From: Ottelia alismoides
Lineage: Eukaryota; Streptophyta; Magnoliopsida; Alismatales; Hydrocharitaceae
Reading direction: 5' to 3'
DNA: 64,000 nucleotides
Assembly: GCA_037367405.1 (NCBI GenBank)
Contig: JAZKJV010008264.1
Coordinates: 992,001 to 1,056,000 of the forward strand
A program made the translations under genes and the position numbers. Positions 1-10,766 of this stretch are shown one piece after another (positions within the stretch are counted from its first letter, which is position 1; the number at the start of each line of letters is the position of its first letter). Below the pieces are notes generated by a model, which was given only the letters and a program-made list of their open reading frames with translations, made no database searches and had not been told where the DNA came from.

Positions 1-882
1 AAGATATGTGCTTTTTCAAAGCTCTCGTGACACCACACACAAGAATTGTCATCCACACTCTTTTTCTTCAAGAGTTCAAAGGTCACGACACTATTGGGAA
101 TTTTATTTACATGTTCCTGGCTCTAGAAAAAATAGTTAAAATTTAAATTTATAAATAATAATCATGATAATTAAATATTACCCAATTAAGCTTCATCTAA
201 TCAGCACTTCTCCTTCCTTGCACATGCATCACAACATGGTGTTTATCTTGATTCGACTTATTTTTAGATGAACTCACCTATAAAAGATGTATAAATTTTA
301 GGATATTATATGATTTTCAATTTTTATTGTCTTAGAAAGTTATTTAGAAATTACATTAAACACTTCAGAAGATCAATAATTACAAGGTTCATCCAATCCT
401 CTAAAGGAATGGATTCCGGATTGAGTCAGTGTGCTTCCTCGAGAGATTGGGAGGAAACAAATATCAAACATTAAAATGGATAAAAAATATATTACAAATT
501 CTCTAGAAAAAATGTTGAAAACAACATCATCCATCGACAACTATCTCTCCTATCTATGTGCATCTTCGTCGCATGAAAGAGGATTCTGGCACGAACTAAG
601 GGATTATCATCACATTCAAAAATATTACTTCATAAAATTAAATATTAAAAATTCAAAAAAATATTGAAAATTGAAAAATAACAAAAATAAATAAAATAAT
701 CATACTCACTATAAGTTTATTAAAATTTGATCTTTTCTCTCCTGATGCACACTATGACAGACTCAAATATACAAGGAGACATACATTCGGATGATCATCC
801 CCAAATGACTGGTGAATTGGGGACAATCATACACATGTCCCCCAATAGTGTCTTGTACCTTTATCCTCTCCCCATGAGGTGA
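1..882. other. Remnant DNA left of element A, probably the distal part of CACTA element G
   Basis: AT-rich sequence without a convincing gene. It ends at the 5-base duplication next to element A (878-882, GGTGA). The matching flank to the right of A (14138 onward) encodes a CACTA transposase tail on the minus strand, so this segment should be the continuation of that element; this is inference. The short ORF at 431-667 has no recognisable domain. A stretch at 820-850 repeats the motif GGGGACA as an inverted pair, which may be subterminal repeat material. Confidence 0.4.
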
Positions 883-3800
883 TGATGAATCTGGGATTCA
901 TCACTCTAAATATCATTAATTAAGCTCAAATCCCTTAAAATCATCAGCATTTCTTCATTTATTCTGCATAATAAGTATTCATGCATGTTTTCATAATAAT
1001 TGCATCTTAGCACAAATTTCTGCACAAAATAAGAAGCCAAAAATCCAAGCTATATTTAACGTGTAAATAGCCTAACTTCTTATATTTTTAACTCATTCAT
1101 GCTTACTCCGATCAACCCAAAACTACCTCCACTATGTACATATCACTAACAAGAATAAATGAAAAATACAAAAAATTCACTAACCCAAATAAGTGGACCA
1201 AAAACCCAAACCCTAGTTTTAGGATTTCCAGACTAAAAACCTCATATCTTCCTCATCTAGTGTCCATTTTAACCCCACTCACTTTCTAACTAATGTACAT
1301 TCAATTACCTTCAAAACAAGACCAAGTTCAAGTAATTCGGAGCTCATATGTGAAAGTTGGGTTTTGGGCCTCTTTTATACATTTTGTATTTTAGCTGATT
1401 TTGACGTATTATTTAATGTATATAATTAACCTATTTAGTTCATTTCTTTTTTCATTTGTCTTCTTTGATGAAAGTTTTATTAAAATGCGCAAAAATACAA
1501 ATCTAAATTGAGCTTGAAATCAAAGAAACAAATTGGGTCCAAGTCTTCACTAACTACTTGTACAAAATTGGTCTTTTTCATGTTTCATTTTATTTCTTCA
1601 TTTTTTTAATTAATAAAAATCCAAAAAATAGATTAGTGTGTCTATATTTATCTCTGATTTTACCATATTTTTTCTGGATTTTTATTTGGTTTAAAAATAA
1701 CATAAAAATTATAAAACCTAAAAATCAAGGTATTCTATGTACATGGGATACCCCAAAAATTCACATTGTGCAATTGATTGATTTTGGTTTTGATGTCTTC
1801 ATGAAAGTTGTAGATCTCATCGAGACGAGTAATTTTTGTGAAGAAATGTTATTTATCCGAGGTTGTTTGCTATTTATTTTGCATTTTATAAAGTATTTAA
1901 TATCTGAGTTTTCAGGTGCTGACACATGGCTGCTCCTAGAGCCGCCACGTGTCAGACATTTTTAAGTTTTTAATTTCTTTTTATAAAAAATTAACTAAAA
2001 GACCGCTCACGTGTAGTGCACGTGCCGCCCTCGCATGCGCACTGCATGTGCTTCCCGTGTCTCTAGCCGCCCGCCACATGTCGCTACAGCGGCCGTCCGA
2101 TCTCGGCCGATCGGACGGCACCTATGCTTCATCTTCATCAAGCCCACCTTCCCATTTTGGAACCTCCGCGTCGCCCCAAGTCCGCCGCGTATCTCACGGT
2201 CGCCATCACCTCCGATCCCCGATCTCATCAACGCTGCCTCCTCTGCATATCTCATGCCGCCTCAATTACTCTCCAAACAAAGATCCGATCCCAATCGAAT
2301 CCCCCATCTCCACGATTTCCTTCTCCGGTGCTCGCCATCTCCCTATATAAGAACCTCCGCTGCCCCGACCATCATCATCCGCCAATATTCATCTTCTTTA
2401 GGCCGAGTCGGTGGTGACAGCCCAGCCTCGCCTCCATCACGGTGAGATCTGAGGATCTCACGACCCTCGTTGCAGATGCAAAACTCCATCCCTGATGACC
2501 TGCTGCAGCTCCGCCTTGGCGTCGAGCCAACGATGACAACAACCTCCACCTGCAGTACCTTCGAGCATAAAGCTTCGCCACCAACAACTCAAACATCATC
2601 ATCTTTGACTACGCCGATCACCAACCTCCGCCGTACACCTCCAGGAGCTCGCCGGTCCCCCTCCGCAGCATCTTCTCCACATCAGCCACCGCCTTGGCAG
2701 GGGGCATCCTCCGCTAAAGCCACCAACCATCTTCCTCGATCACCGTCCTCACCGGTCCTCCGCTTCGACAACGGCCAAAGCACTAGCCCTCCACCAGCCG
2801 CTTTGCACACTTTCGCCGGCCGGGCCCAGTCCCGAGACCCCCTGCACGTGCGAGGCACGTGCGTGGGGGGATGTCAGCCGCATGTCACCCAGGTCACGTA
2901 CTTTGCAAGTGACCGTGGGTAAATTGCATAGAACTCCCCAACCTTTTCCATATTTATGCAAAGACCCGCCAACCAAGGGTCACGTGTTGCACGTGACTCC
3001 TTGGAAAATCTGCAGTTGCGCCCCCCATATTATCGGTAATTACATTTAAGCCCCTCCCTACATTTTATATTTTTTTAATTGTAAAAAAGACCCCTGTGTT
3101 CCTCATTGAGTTTAGACCTCTAGATGACATTATTTTATTATTCAAAAAAATAGGATGTTTGTCATTTAATTCTCTACAATCTGACATATTGTGGATATTT
3201 TTATGATCAGTGATTAATTAATAACTAATTAATTTGTAGAAAATTGTGAATTTTGCCCATTCTGTTCTCTTAAATTTGCCATTGATTAACCATTGCTCAA
3301 AAAATTCCTGAAAAATCACTTATTCTAGAGTTAATAGTGCTTGACATTGTGCCCAAAAAGATTTGCATTTTCATGCAAAGTTTGCCCTGTAAAAATCATT
3401 TTGCATATTTCAATGTTTGATTTTTAATAGATATTAGATCTCACATTTTCAAGGTTTATGATTTTTTTTACATCAATCACCTAATGATAGATCTCAGATA
3501 ATTTTGTTCCTCGAAAAGAATTAGGTTTAATATTTATTATAATTAAATATTGAAATTCATTCTATTTTCATTTGAAAATTCATAAAAAAAATTTATATTG
3601 CATCTAAAAAATTCAAAAAAATTACAGTGCATTCATTTTATCATATTTTGCATTGCGGCCAAATGTTATATTTTTTGGACATCGTTTGATCGACTTTTAC
3701 ATTTTAGTCCCTAAAATAGGGTTAAAATTACATTTTGTATCCTTTATTGCATTAAAAATTACAAAGAAAGACTGCCTTGAAAACCACGCACGAATTTTGA

Positions 3801-4003
3801 TAGACATAATTCTAGGTTGTTCCTTTCCCTCCTTGTGTTCGACCTTGGGACTTGCCCAAGTAAAATAAACATAAAACCGCATTGCTTAAAATTGATGAAT
3901 ATTTTGTGTGGTTATTTTCTTGAACGATTCCGATTGCTGCCTACAACGAATGACAAATCATTATTATTCTTTACGCATAACGCAGCAAATTTCGGACTCG
4001 TCA
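883..4003 (+). repeat. 5' LTR of element A (3121 bp)
   Basis: Starts TGATGAATC and ends CGGACTCGTCA, giving TG...CA termini. The first 21 bases form a palindrome: nine-base arms TGATGAATC and GATTCATCA around three bases. Internal landmarks shared with other LTRs here are GAAAGTTGGGTTTTGGGCC near 1350, a CATGAAAGTTGTAGATCTC segment near 1800, several CACGTG-type motifs (2018-2890), a TATA box at 2344 and TTCGACCTTGGGACTTGCCC near 3840. The ORFs at 1558-3000 lie in LTR DNA on conflicting frames and strands and are not treated as genes. Confidence 0.92.
2344..2350 (+). promoter_or_regulatory. TATA box of the A 5' LTR
   Basis: TATATAA followed by GAACCTCCGC, at the junction between a GC-rich, G-box-containing upstream part and a pyrimidine-rich downstream part. 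The 3' LTR has the decayed form TATTTAA at 12136. LTR transcription probably starts 25-35 bases downstream. Confidence 0.6.
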
Positions 4004-4005
4004 GA

Positions 4006-4023
4006 TGGCGTTGTTGCTGGGGA
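4006..4023 (+). other. Primer binding site of element A (tRNA-Asp type)
   Basis: TGGCGTTGTTGCTGGGGA lies two bases after the LTR end. It matches the plant Athila primer site complementary to the 3' end of tRNA-Asp, except for two C-to-T type changes. Elements B (30236) and D (58730) have related sites. Confidence 0.85.
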
Positions 4024-5302
4024 GGCAAACTTCTTAGTACTTCGTCTTAAAATTTTCGTTCGGTTTTCCGCATTCGGGTAGTCTGACCCCCGAATTTTCC
4101 ACTATAAATTCCATTTGTTTTCCTTCATTTATTTTCAGCATTTATTTTTCTTGTCTATTTTATTATTTTTGAGTCACTCTCTTACATTATCTCTCTTATT
4201 TTTTTGCAAGGTACAAGATATACGTGGAGCAGTTTTTCAAGAAACCAAAACATCTTCACCGACTTCCGAAAAATCCGTAATTAAATTTCTCATTTATAGT
4301 CATGAGAGAGCGTAGAGTCTAGGTTTTTAATTTCTGCAATATTTTAAATTTCTGTAATTAATTGCTTATTTACAACGGTGTCCGTTTGGACTCTCACGTG
4401 TGTTAAAAGAATCTGAACTTTCTTCTGTGGTGTATCGTGGCCTGTTTCACTCTCCGGTGAGGGTGGGGCCCGACTTGAGTGGCGATTAGTATAGACCTGC
4501 ACATACGACTCTCAGATAAATTTAATTTTTGTTTGTGCTCATAGGAATTAGGCCACACTTCACATTAATTGAGACGCACATAGATCATTCAATTTATCCA
4601 AAATTTAACTCAATTCATTCCCGCTAATAGAACCTATCTACAAGGTGTGGTTTTTCATCGGCTTGCATCCATATAGATTAAATTTCAATTTATGTATTGC
4701 ATCCCACATGGAGATTGCGAGGATTCGCTGTAAGTCTTCTAACTAAGCATACATCATTGTTTTCGCGTGCATCGGCTATTCCCGAATTTCTCCCTCTAGT
4801 TTTATCACATAATTTTAAAGGAAATCGAGACTGGACGGTAGACGTATATTTGTGCTCATTTAAATTCTTCAATGATCACCTAATTAACATTGGGACTGCT
4901 AATTATAGCCGATTTCAAATTAACCCATAAAATCAAGAATTTTTACTGGAGAGTAACCCTGACCTAGGATGTTTTTATTTTTCTGAGTGAGCAAGAGACG
5001 ACACTTAAGGCCAGAGCCCAAACCCGGATTTTCATTCAGACTACTGATTTTAAAAACGATTAGCTACTTCTCAGTAAGGAATACGGGTAGCCGGTAAACG
5101 GTCCGGACTTCCTTAGCAGAGTGGGTGCTTTAAAGGACATTGCGTAAGGCTTCGTCCTTAAGTAACATGGGTAGCCGTTTTACGGTTCGTACTTACACCT
5201 ATACTGGTTGAAAGTAGATGCAACTAGTCGTAGGAATTCGGGACAGTCTTTAAGAAGATTTTCAGTACCTAACAACTCGCTTAATTATTTTCCAAGATTG
5301 TC
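4024..5302 (+). other. Untranslated leader of element A
   Basis: About 1.3 kb of noncoding leader between primer site and first ORF. It aligns closely with the leader of element D (58748-60019), including the segments CGGTGTCCGTTTGGACTCTC (near 4377), ACTCTCCGGTGAGGGTGGG (near 4450) and the repeated GGGTAGCCG units near 5088 and 5170. Conservation between two separate insertions suggests a packaging or translation-control role, but this is inference. The small ORFs inside it are not conserved as proteins. Confidence 0.7.
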
Positions 5303-5632
5303 TTGTCACCAATTAAAATTGAAAATATAATAGTCGAACTCTTACGTCTTCATTGTGTGAGTTGGAGAATCTGGGGTCTGATTTGTGTTTGCATTGGTGT
5401 GCGTGAACCGATATCGAAGATCAAAAGCTGCACATTTGATAAAATTTCTTTTTACTATCCCATGCAATCGTCTCTCTCCTTTCTTGATTTCAATCTCATC
5501 ATGGAACTTTTTCCCAATTGCATACCCAACCCATCATTTCTTTCAACTCTTTCAAAAATGGCCGAACATTTATCTGAAAATCCATCAGAGATATACTATG
5601 AAAATGAATTTGTTTCGGTTAAGCCCAAATAA
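5303..5632 (+). CDS. Conserved leader ORF of elements A and D, possible gag N-terminus
   Basis: This 109-codon ORF ends in a segment containing MAEHLSENPSE. Element D encodes a closely related ORF at 60020 onward: both share GVREPI, KIKS, TFDK, QSSLS and EHLSENPSE in the same order and frame. Shared reading frame across two copies argues that the stretch was translated in the family. No catalytic motif or known domain was recognised. It may be the amino end of a gag-like protein, with the break before the 5690 ORF a later mutation, or a separate short protein. The start codon is uncertain because homology with D begins inside the ORF, at about residue 31. Confidence 0.45.
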   Translation: MSPIKIENIIVELLRLHCVSWRIWGLICVCIGVREPISKIKSCTFDKISFYYPMQSSLSFLDFNLIMELFPNCIPNPSFLSTLSKMAEHLSENPSEIYYENEFVSVKPK

Positions 5633-5689
5633 ACTAAATCCTCTTCTTTCACTAATCCTCCAACATCTGCGGGAGACTTTCACCCATGG

Positions 5690-7302
5690 ATGAATTCGAC
5701 CCCCTCATTGAATTCCCACTCGAATCATCCGACCGCATATGACCACCTACCATCTTGGACTGAACCGACTTACTCTCGTTTTCTCGCTAATGAACCAATT
5801 CAAGAGCAAAATACCTTTGAGACTCATGACTGGCCGAGAAGCCAAACCCGGATGGAAAGACCCGCACTTAATGATCATCAGCGTTGGATTGACCGCAACA
5901 ATCAAATCTCTATTAAACATCCTGAATATCACTCATTTGATCAGCCTATCCATACATAGGACCACATGGATGATATCGACACATATGCCCCTTGTATGAC
6001 CCCATTATTTGAAGATACGATCAATCATGATCATGGAAGTAGACTCTACTCAAAGCAGGATGACATGCCCGAGTCACAACATGTTAAGCATGAGACCTAC
6101 ACATTCCCGCAAAATCCTTCCACTAAGCAGCCTCCTTCCATAATTTTTGAGGAGAAATTTTTAGAAAATGACGACCATGTATTGGACATTCCAAGAAACT
6201 CCTCTCCAAGCACATACAAGAGAATGGAAGATGAAAATACTGAATTGCAAAAACACACATTGACTGCTCCAATGATTTATCATGAACAAATTTTGGAGAA
6301 GAATATTTCAAGGATAAATAAAATATTCGAATTAATAGAGGATAGATTTCAAAAATTTACCAATCGACTAATTTCACTCTCTAGGAGCTCTGATAGAAAA
6401 ATGAATGAGAAAATGATTGGATCTCATGCTGAAATTTTTGACGATATTAAAAAACCTAGGGTTGATTCTGACATCGAAACTTCTGCATATTATTCCCCTA
6501 GAAATGACTATGCATCTTACTCTTACACTGAACATCGAAACCCCTGCTCATCTGAGGAACACACGACATCATCACACCACACAGAAAATATCAAAAAACT
6601 GGAATATTTGAAAAACCCCAAAAAAAATCGAAAATCTCGTGAAAAACAAATAAAAATTGAATCTGAAGAAGATCTAAAGAATTTGGATCATGCTTTATGG
6701 GAAGCACTGGAGAAAAGATTAATGTTTGAACATCCCTTTATAAAGGCCATTGAACACTTCCCCGACCTTAAAGGATTTGTAATGGACAAATTAATGATTA
6801 AAAAGTCGAGCAGGATAAGAACAAAGACTGAAAGACATATCTTGTCAATGGCCTCCTCCTTGGTGTTGAGGAGAAAAACCAAGAGCCGCATAGTGAAGCG
6901 GTTGCCCAGATTTTACTGTGAAATCAAAGACACAATTTTCACCCATGCTCGGATTGATGACCATTCATCGATTAATATCCTCCCGACATCTGTATTTTAT
7001 GAACTCAAACTCATACCGATCAGGAAGATTCGAGAGATTATTAAATGGCTGACCGATCGATAAAGCGTCCGAGAGGAATCATTTCTGTCATCATGACATT
7101 CCAAGGTGCTCCGCTCAAAGTAGAATTCAAGATCATTGATATTGAGCATCAAGGAGAATTCACCCTGTCTCCATTTATTCTCGGAAATCCATTCTTAGCA
7201 TTGGCTAAGGCAATTATTGATTGTGAGACTCGGGAAATCAATTTCACAGCATTGGATGCACTTCGATCTGACCCAGTCTTTGAGGAATCACAATTTTCTT
7301 AG
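5690..7302 (+). pseudogene. Element A gag/protease-like gene, frameshifted
   Basis: The main ORF is 5966-7063 (365 codons), preceded by an open stretch from 5690 and continued in another frame by 7045-7302. The middle is charged and rich in Asp, Glu, Lys and His, like the linker between gag and protease in Athila elements. Near the end RTKTERHILSMA matches the equivalent of element B (RKTKSSVEKHVLSVA). The retropepsin segment follows: IDDHSSINILP at residues 330-340 occupies the place of the usual DTGASVNILP, and ILGNPFLALAKAIID in the second frame is the ILGRPFL flap-side motif. A one-base frameshift near 7045-7063 separates the halves, and the catalytic DTG reads DDH, so the protease should be inactive. 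Confidence 0.75.
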
Positions 7303-7442
7303 GAAACCCACAAAGTCCCCGACAACCGCAACCATAAAACAGTAGAAGAGTCCTACCCCGCTGCTACACCTAAGATACGGTTGTTGATGAGACTATTGGT
7401 TTAGAGAATCTCCCCCCTGCTCCATTCCCAGCCGCTCTCACC

Positions 7443-7847
7443 ATGGAGAATCAACTATATGAATCTTATGATCCGAAGACTTATACATGGGCACACCTTG
7501 GGTCAACCTATTCTGACTACATGGATCACATAAACTGGACACAAGAATGCTCCAATATCAAATCAATTGAGAATGAACATGCAGAAACTCTCCCCAGTAT
7601 TTCAATTCCCGCGGATCTCAAAATAGACAAATCCTTCTTCTATGATCCTGAGACATATGTATGGTCGCACCCTGGAGCAACATTCTCTGAATATCTTGAC
7701 CAAATCATCCCAAATCGAGAGTGCACCAACATTCAGGAGACTAAGAACAAACATGTAGCCCGAAAACCGACCAAGGAGAAGAATTCCGATGGCTATTCAT
7801 CAGGATTCTCAAGTGAACTGACACCTTCACGAAACAAGAAAAAGTAA
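7443..7847 (+). CDS. Acidic ORF with an internal 31-residue repeat, element A
   Basis: A 134-codon ORF just downstream of the protease remnant. Residues 9-39 and 67-97 are two copies of one motif: YDPKTYTWAHLGSTYSDYMD versus YDPETYVWSHPGATFSEYLD, each ending ECSNI or ECTNI. The C-terminus is Ser/Lys rich (SSGFSSELTPSRNKKK). No known domain was recognised. In autonomous Athila elements the RT follows the protease; here this ORF takes its place. It could be a derived accessory protein or the acidic spacer that lies between protease and RT in element B (40600-41087, also rich in Ser, Glu and Asp). Confidence 0.5.
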   Translation: MENQLYESYDPKTYTWAHLGSTYSDYMDHINWTQECSNIKSIENEHAETLPSISIPADLKIDKSFFYDPETYVWSHPGATFSEYLDQIIPNRECTNIQETKNKHVARKPTKEKNSDGYSSGFSSELTPSRNKKK

Positions 7848-8373
7848 GTCACCTTTGACCTTTCGGAAGAAGAATCAGCTGATCATCCCTCATCAGGTCC
7901 GGAAAAAGTAGTCTACATGAGTGAAGACTGTTCAGCAGCTCTAAAGCCATATCTTCGTAAGGATCCAAAATTCAATTCTCGTTGAACAACTCCCATTCCT
8001 AACTATTATTCATCCAAAGCTGATGCTCCTGCCCTCTTCAAATACACTGGAATTATTTCTTATGAGCTGACTGAGACCGGTACTTCTGAGTATTCATCCG
8101 AGGACAAACCGCTTGACCCCAAGAAGGAACGAATTCTGAGGAAACAATTGAAGAAACAAAAAAGATATGAATATCTGTAGTGTCTCTACATTCAAATACT
8201 ATTCCTATGAGGATAACTCTGATGATGGATACCTTTTATCTGACTCAAATGTTTCATCTATTATCCATCATGATTTTTCTGAGGATGAAACTGATAATAG
8301 TTGGGAATCATATGCTTCATCTCCGCCTCGTTATACCGATATCCCATCACAAGCTCACAAAAAGATCAACTGA
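7848..8373 (+). pseudogene. Continuation of the acidic region, broken
   Basis: Downstream of the stop at 7847 the sequence still codes for Ser/Glu/Asp-rich peptides in shifting frames (for example SSIIHHDFSEDETDNSWES in the 8167-8373 ORF). Similar acidic coding (DDDSSSCYFSANNDGDSETV) is found in element C at the same place relative to the hairpin array. It is probably the remains of one longer acidic protein. No motif allows a functional call. Confidence 0.4.
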
Positions 8374-8442
8374 AAACCGCCTTAAATCATTGGCTACCAA
8401 ACTTCCCTCCCGACCTTCGATCTCCTTGTACATCTTCTTCCT

Positions 8443-8793
8443 CTACCTAGGCCAAGGCCTAAGTATAGGGGGGACCGACGCCATCTGTGTATACCATCCT
8501 TCTCCTATCTCCCGATCGTTCCACCTTTCTCTTATACTTAGGTTGACCAAAGCCTAAGTATAGGGGGAACCGATGCCCACATGTGTATACTCTCCTCATT
8601 CACATATCCCGACCGCTTCCTTTTTCCGCTCTTCTTCTATACTTAGATTGTTCAAAGTCTAAGTATAGGGGGTGGACCTGTATATCTTGATCTTTTTCTT
8701 TTCCTTCTTACTCTCTTATGCTTAGCCCGAGCTATGTCTTCTTTACGCTTCTTGTGCTCTGAGGACACAACACTCGCTATGTATAGGGGGGTC
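8443..8793 (+). repeat. Hairpin / polypurine-like array of element A
   Basis: Four units spaced roughly 90-110 bases apart. Each unit is an inverted repeat of TATACTTAGG and CCTAAGTATA followed at once by GGGGG. Best copies: arms 8533-8542 and 8553-8562 with G run 8563-8567; arms 8638-8647 (TATACTTAGA) and 8658-8667 with G run 8668-8672. The first unit (8443-8473) has a weak left arm. The last (8715-8791) has a long loop containing GCTCTGAGGACA and ends TATGTATAGGGGGG. The true polypurine tract before the 3' LTR (10082) carries the same TAAGTATAGGGGG core. Confidence 0.85.
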
Positions 8794-10081
8794 TGTGTAT
8801 ATACTTTGTATATATTTTACCCATTTCTCGTACTTTTGCGTAAGTCTATATGTATTTACAGATTGGGTAAATAACTTAAAAAAACTACAAAACAAAAGAA
8901 AAAAAAGTTTGCTACTAACACTGACTATGCCCAAAATTTTTGAAAAAAATGGCTTCTTATTCATTTTTGCATAAAAAAATTTTCGCAAAAAACAAATTCT
9001 GCAATTCACACATCTGCACTCCATCCATCATCACATTCATTTGCATTTATAAAAAGTCATTGGGTTCTGAACCGAGTTGTGAGTAGAAACCGAGAGTGGT
9101 CTGGACTTGACCTTAATCCACCTAATTTTCAGAGGAACTTCACCGAGAAATAGGATTTTAAAAACTTCAGGTCTTTGACTTAATTCTTTAAGTTCCACAT
9201 GACAATGTGCAGCGTTTGACTCTTAGTGTCTAACCTGGTCTCTTCATTCTGGGTACAACTCTGGAATAGGAAATTAATTTGTACTCTCACACTATGTACT
9301 TAGCTCAACTCAGATGGGATGTTGGAAGACTGTGTGAGTTTCTTTTCTGGTAGCGTGGAAATCTAAAGACTGGAGTACGGGTTGAAATAAAGCTTCGGAA
9401 AAGGGATGGACGGCTGCGCACAATTTTGTCTAAGACCCCAAAAAATGTACAGAAACAAAAAGATTCTATATACGTAGGGGCACAAGAAGATCCAAGCAGA
9501 ACCACCAAAACTTCCAAATACAAAGAAGCATTCTACCAAATAAATATCTGACAAAAAAGATCCAAGCTTCAAGAAAAACTTGTAAATCTTGGTGGAGACT
9601 CGGCTACACTGGCCAGCTTCACAAGGAGAGGTGACCACACTGGCTATCCTCCAGTTCTTTTCCCCTTCTTCTCACTTCTCCCCCAATTTGATTGTGTACA
9701 CAACACGACAGACCTTAGAAGGAAATACCTGACTCCCCGAGGACGAGTTACTAGAGAGTAGGTTTGCATGGTAGTCCAACATTCTGGATGAGAAGAGCTA
9801 AAACCTTTCACACACATGAGTCGATTGTTCAATGTTCTTATGGTATACTTTGGGAAGAGTATTGATCTAAGATGACTTCTGAGCCGAAACTGTAGCAATG
9901 ATGTGTAGAACTTGAAGGCTGTTATTTTGAAATTCTAAGTCTCACAGAAGTTCCGTCAAACTAATAATCCAAAGGTCGAGTTTAGTTTCATTTTCACCTT
10001 CAGCTCATGGTCTTGGTATGGAACCCAATCTCATTTCACCTCATGGCATTTCTTTTTGATGCTCAGGGACGAGCACGGTTT
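8794..10081 (+). other. 3' untranslated block of element A
   Basis: Noncoding segment between the hairpin array and the polypurine tract. It shares ordered motifs with the same block of element B (44468-45930): TGGGTTCTGAACC (9061), TGACCTTAATCCACCTAATTT (9110), TTGGTATGGAACCCA (10013) and GACGAGCA next to the purine tract. Minus-strand ORFs here (8743-9024, 9305-9898) are not conserved and are rejected as genes. Confidence 0.65.
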
Positions 10082-10094
10082 AAGTATAGGGGGA
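10082..10094 (+). other. Polypurine tract of element A
   Basis: AAGTATAGGGGGA lies directly before the 3' LTR start TGATGAATC. A purine run in this place primes plus-strand DNA synthesis in LTR elements. Its core is the same as the G runs of the upstream hairpin array. Confidence 0.8.
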
Positions 10095-10766
10095 TGATGA
10101 ATCTCGGATTCATCACTCTAAATCTCATTAATTAAGCTCAAATCCCACAAAATCATCAGCATTTCTTCATTTATTCTGCATAATTAGTATTCATGCATGT
10201 TTTTATAAGAATTGCATCTTAGCACGAATTTCTGCACAAAATAAGAAGCCAAAAATCCAAGCCATAATTAACTTGTAAATAACCTAACTTCCTGGATTTT
10301 TAACTCATTCATGCTTACTCCGAATAACCCAAAACCACCTCCACTATGTACATATCACTAACAAGAATAAATGAAAAATACAAAAAAATCACTAACCCAA
10401 ATAAGTGGACCAAAAACCCAAACCCTAGTTCAGGATTTCTAGACTAAAAATCTCATATCTTCCTCATCCAGTGTCCATTTTTATCCTGCTCACTTTTGAA
10501 CTAATGTACATCCAATTACCTTCAAAACAAGACCAAGTTCAAGTAATTCGGAGCTCATATGTGAAAGTTGGGTTTTGGGCCTCTTTTGTACATTTTGTAT
10601 TTTAGCTGATTTTGACGTATTATTTTATGTACATAATTAACTTATTTTAGTTCATTTCTTTTTTTCGTTTGTTTTCTTTGATGAAAGTTTTATTAAAATG
10701 CGTAAAAATTCAAATCCAAATTAAGCTTGAAATTAAAGAAATAAATTGGGTCCAAGTCTTCACTAA

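Noticed and set aside
1949..2976. Overlapping ORFs on both strands in the A 5' LTR, and the matching set at 11788-12750
   Set aside because: They lie in GC-rich LTR promoter and leader DNA, overlap in several frames, and are not kept in frame between the two LTRs. Composition explains them.
9305..9898. Minus-strand ORFs with hydrophobic stretches in the A 3' block, as a possible envelope-like gene
   Set aside because: They are on the wrong strand for the element and are not conserved in the matching block of B.
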